Source of the DNA: an uncultured Flavobacteriia bacterium
GTDB taxonomy: Bacteria; Bacteroidota; Bacteroidia; Flavobacteriales_D; Crocinitomicaceae
Assembly (NCBI GenBank): GCA_903928365.1
Contig: CAIYQV010000211.1
Location: 1 to 6,199 of the forward strand
Reading direction: 5' to 3'
Length of the DNA stretch: 6,199 nt
Part shown: in pieces, positions 5,835 through 6,199 of the stretch
Layout of the letters: each line of letters opens with the position of its first letter
Position numbering within the stretch: position 1 is the stretch's first letter
The notes under the pieces: model-generated
Seen by the model: only the letters and a program-made list of their open reading frames with translations
What the model was told of the DNA's origin: nothing
Databases searched by the model: none
Translations under genes and position numbers: made by a program

Positions 5835-6199
5835 TTAAGGTACTTCGACGCGATTCAGGATTTTATTCAAGACATCCGAAACAGTCATTTCCTCGACTTC
5901 TGCTTCATAAGTAAGCCCGATTCGGTGACACATAACATCTTGTGCAATGGCTCTCACATCTTCCGGAGTCACGAATGCTCTTCCTTGTAAAAAGGCATAT
6001 GCTTTCGAAGCGATCGCCAGATTGATACTTGCCCTTGGAGAACAACCAAAACTGATCATCGGCGACAAGAAGCCCAATCCATAGGCATCAGGTGTTCGTG
6101 TGGCATAAACAAGGTCAACGATGTAATTTTCTACTTTTTCATCCAGGTAGATCTCACGAACCAATTGGCGCGCACGTTTGATGTCATCTGCTGTTAGGA
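5835..6199 (-). CDS. moxR: MoxR-family AAA+ ATPase, C-terminal fragment (5' end beyond the window)
   Basis: The frame is open to the right edge, giving 120 full codons (LTADDIKRARQLVREIYLD... to LNKILNRVEVP) before TAA at 5837-5835. Intact MoxR proteins are roughly 320-335 residues, so about two thirds are missing, including the Walker A and B motifs. What remains is the AAA lid domain with the sensor 2 region FGCSPRASINLAIASKAYAF, its Arg intact, then RAFVTPEDVRAIAQDVMCHR and GLTYEAEVEE, all typical of Bacteroidota MoxR. A TTG at 6164 is only an internal Leu codon in a conserved stretch, not the start. As the first recognised gene of the cluster it probably supplies ATP-driven remodelling of the DUF58 and VWA proteins encoded next; this role is inferred from the family. 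Confidence 0.93.
   Translation of the reverse strand, partial: LTADDIKRARQLVREIYLDEKVENYIVDLVYATRTPDAYGLGFLSPMISFGCSPRASINLAIASKAYAFLQGRAFVTPEDVRAIAQDVMCHRIGLTYEAEVEEMTVSDVLNKILNRVEVP

Noticed and set aside
5625..5990. Plus-strand ORF of 121 codons
   Set aside because: It spans the moxR/DUF58 junction in antisense, across two clearly conserved protein tails. Open frame by chance is more likely.
5835..6164. A short 109-residue MoxR protein starting at TTG 6164
   Set aside because: The same frame continues upstream to the window edge with conserved MoxR sequence (TADDIKRARQ), so the gene is a full-length MoxR cut by the window.
1..6199. A novel defence, mobile or CRISPR-like system
   Set aside because: Every gene matches the known MoxR/DUF58/Bat operon, with no nuclease, integrase, transposase, direct repeats or atypical composition.

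Overview
The window (about 42% G+C by eye) comes from a member of the Bacteroidota. All real genes lie on the minus strand and form one tightly packed operon of the Bat (Bacteroides aerotolerance) type. The MoxR tail, the DUF58 protein, BatA, BatB, BatC and BatD all have the form seen in Bacteroidota. Start sites lack clear Shine-Dalgarno sequences, which also fits that phylum. A Cytophagales or Flavobacteriia-like marine species is plausible, but that finer placement is only a guess.

In the direction of transcription, right to left, the layout is: C-terminal third of a MoxR AAA+ ATPase (cut by the right edge, 6199-5835); a DUF58 protein (5825-4956); an exported, membrane-anchored BatD-like protein (4959-3994); BatA (4004-2976); BatB (2986-1850, start revised); BatC (1853-1143, TTG start); and the N-terminal 381 codons of BatD (1143-1, cut by the left edge). 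The only non-coding gap is 9 nt, between moxR and the DUF58 gene. The other junctions overlap by 4, 11, 11, 4 and 1 nt, so the genes are probably translationally coupled on one transcript. No promoter, terminator, RNA gene, mobile element or CRISPR is visible, and no stretch over 300 bases lacks a gene.

The sequence suggests a machine spanning the inner membrane. MoxR and the soluble DUF58 protein are cytosolic. BatA and BatB are membrane proteins whose MIDAS-bearing VWA domains are predicted to face the periplasm by the positive-inside rule. The BatD-like protein has a periplasmic beta domain, one membrane helix and a cytosolic helical domain. BatC (TPR) and BatD (beta-sandwich repeats) are exported. 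Three separate VWA domains (DUF58, BatA, BatB) keep intact metal-binding motifs. This is a known operon type whose biochemical role remains poorly defined; it is not a new system. The points most worth checking are an extra N-terminal membrane helix in BatB, the non-ATG start of BatC, and the relation between the two BatD-like proteins.
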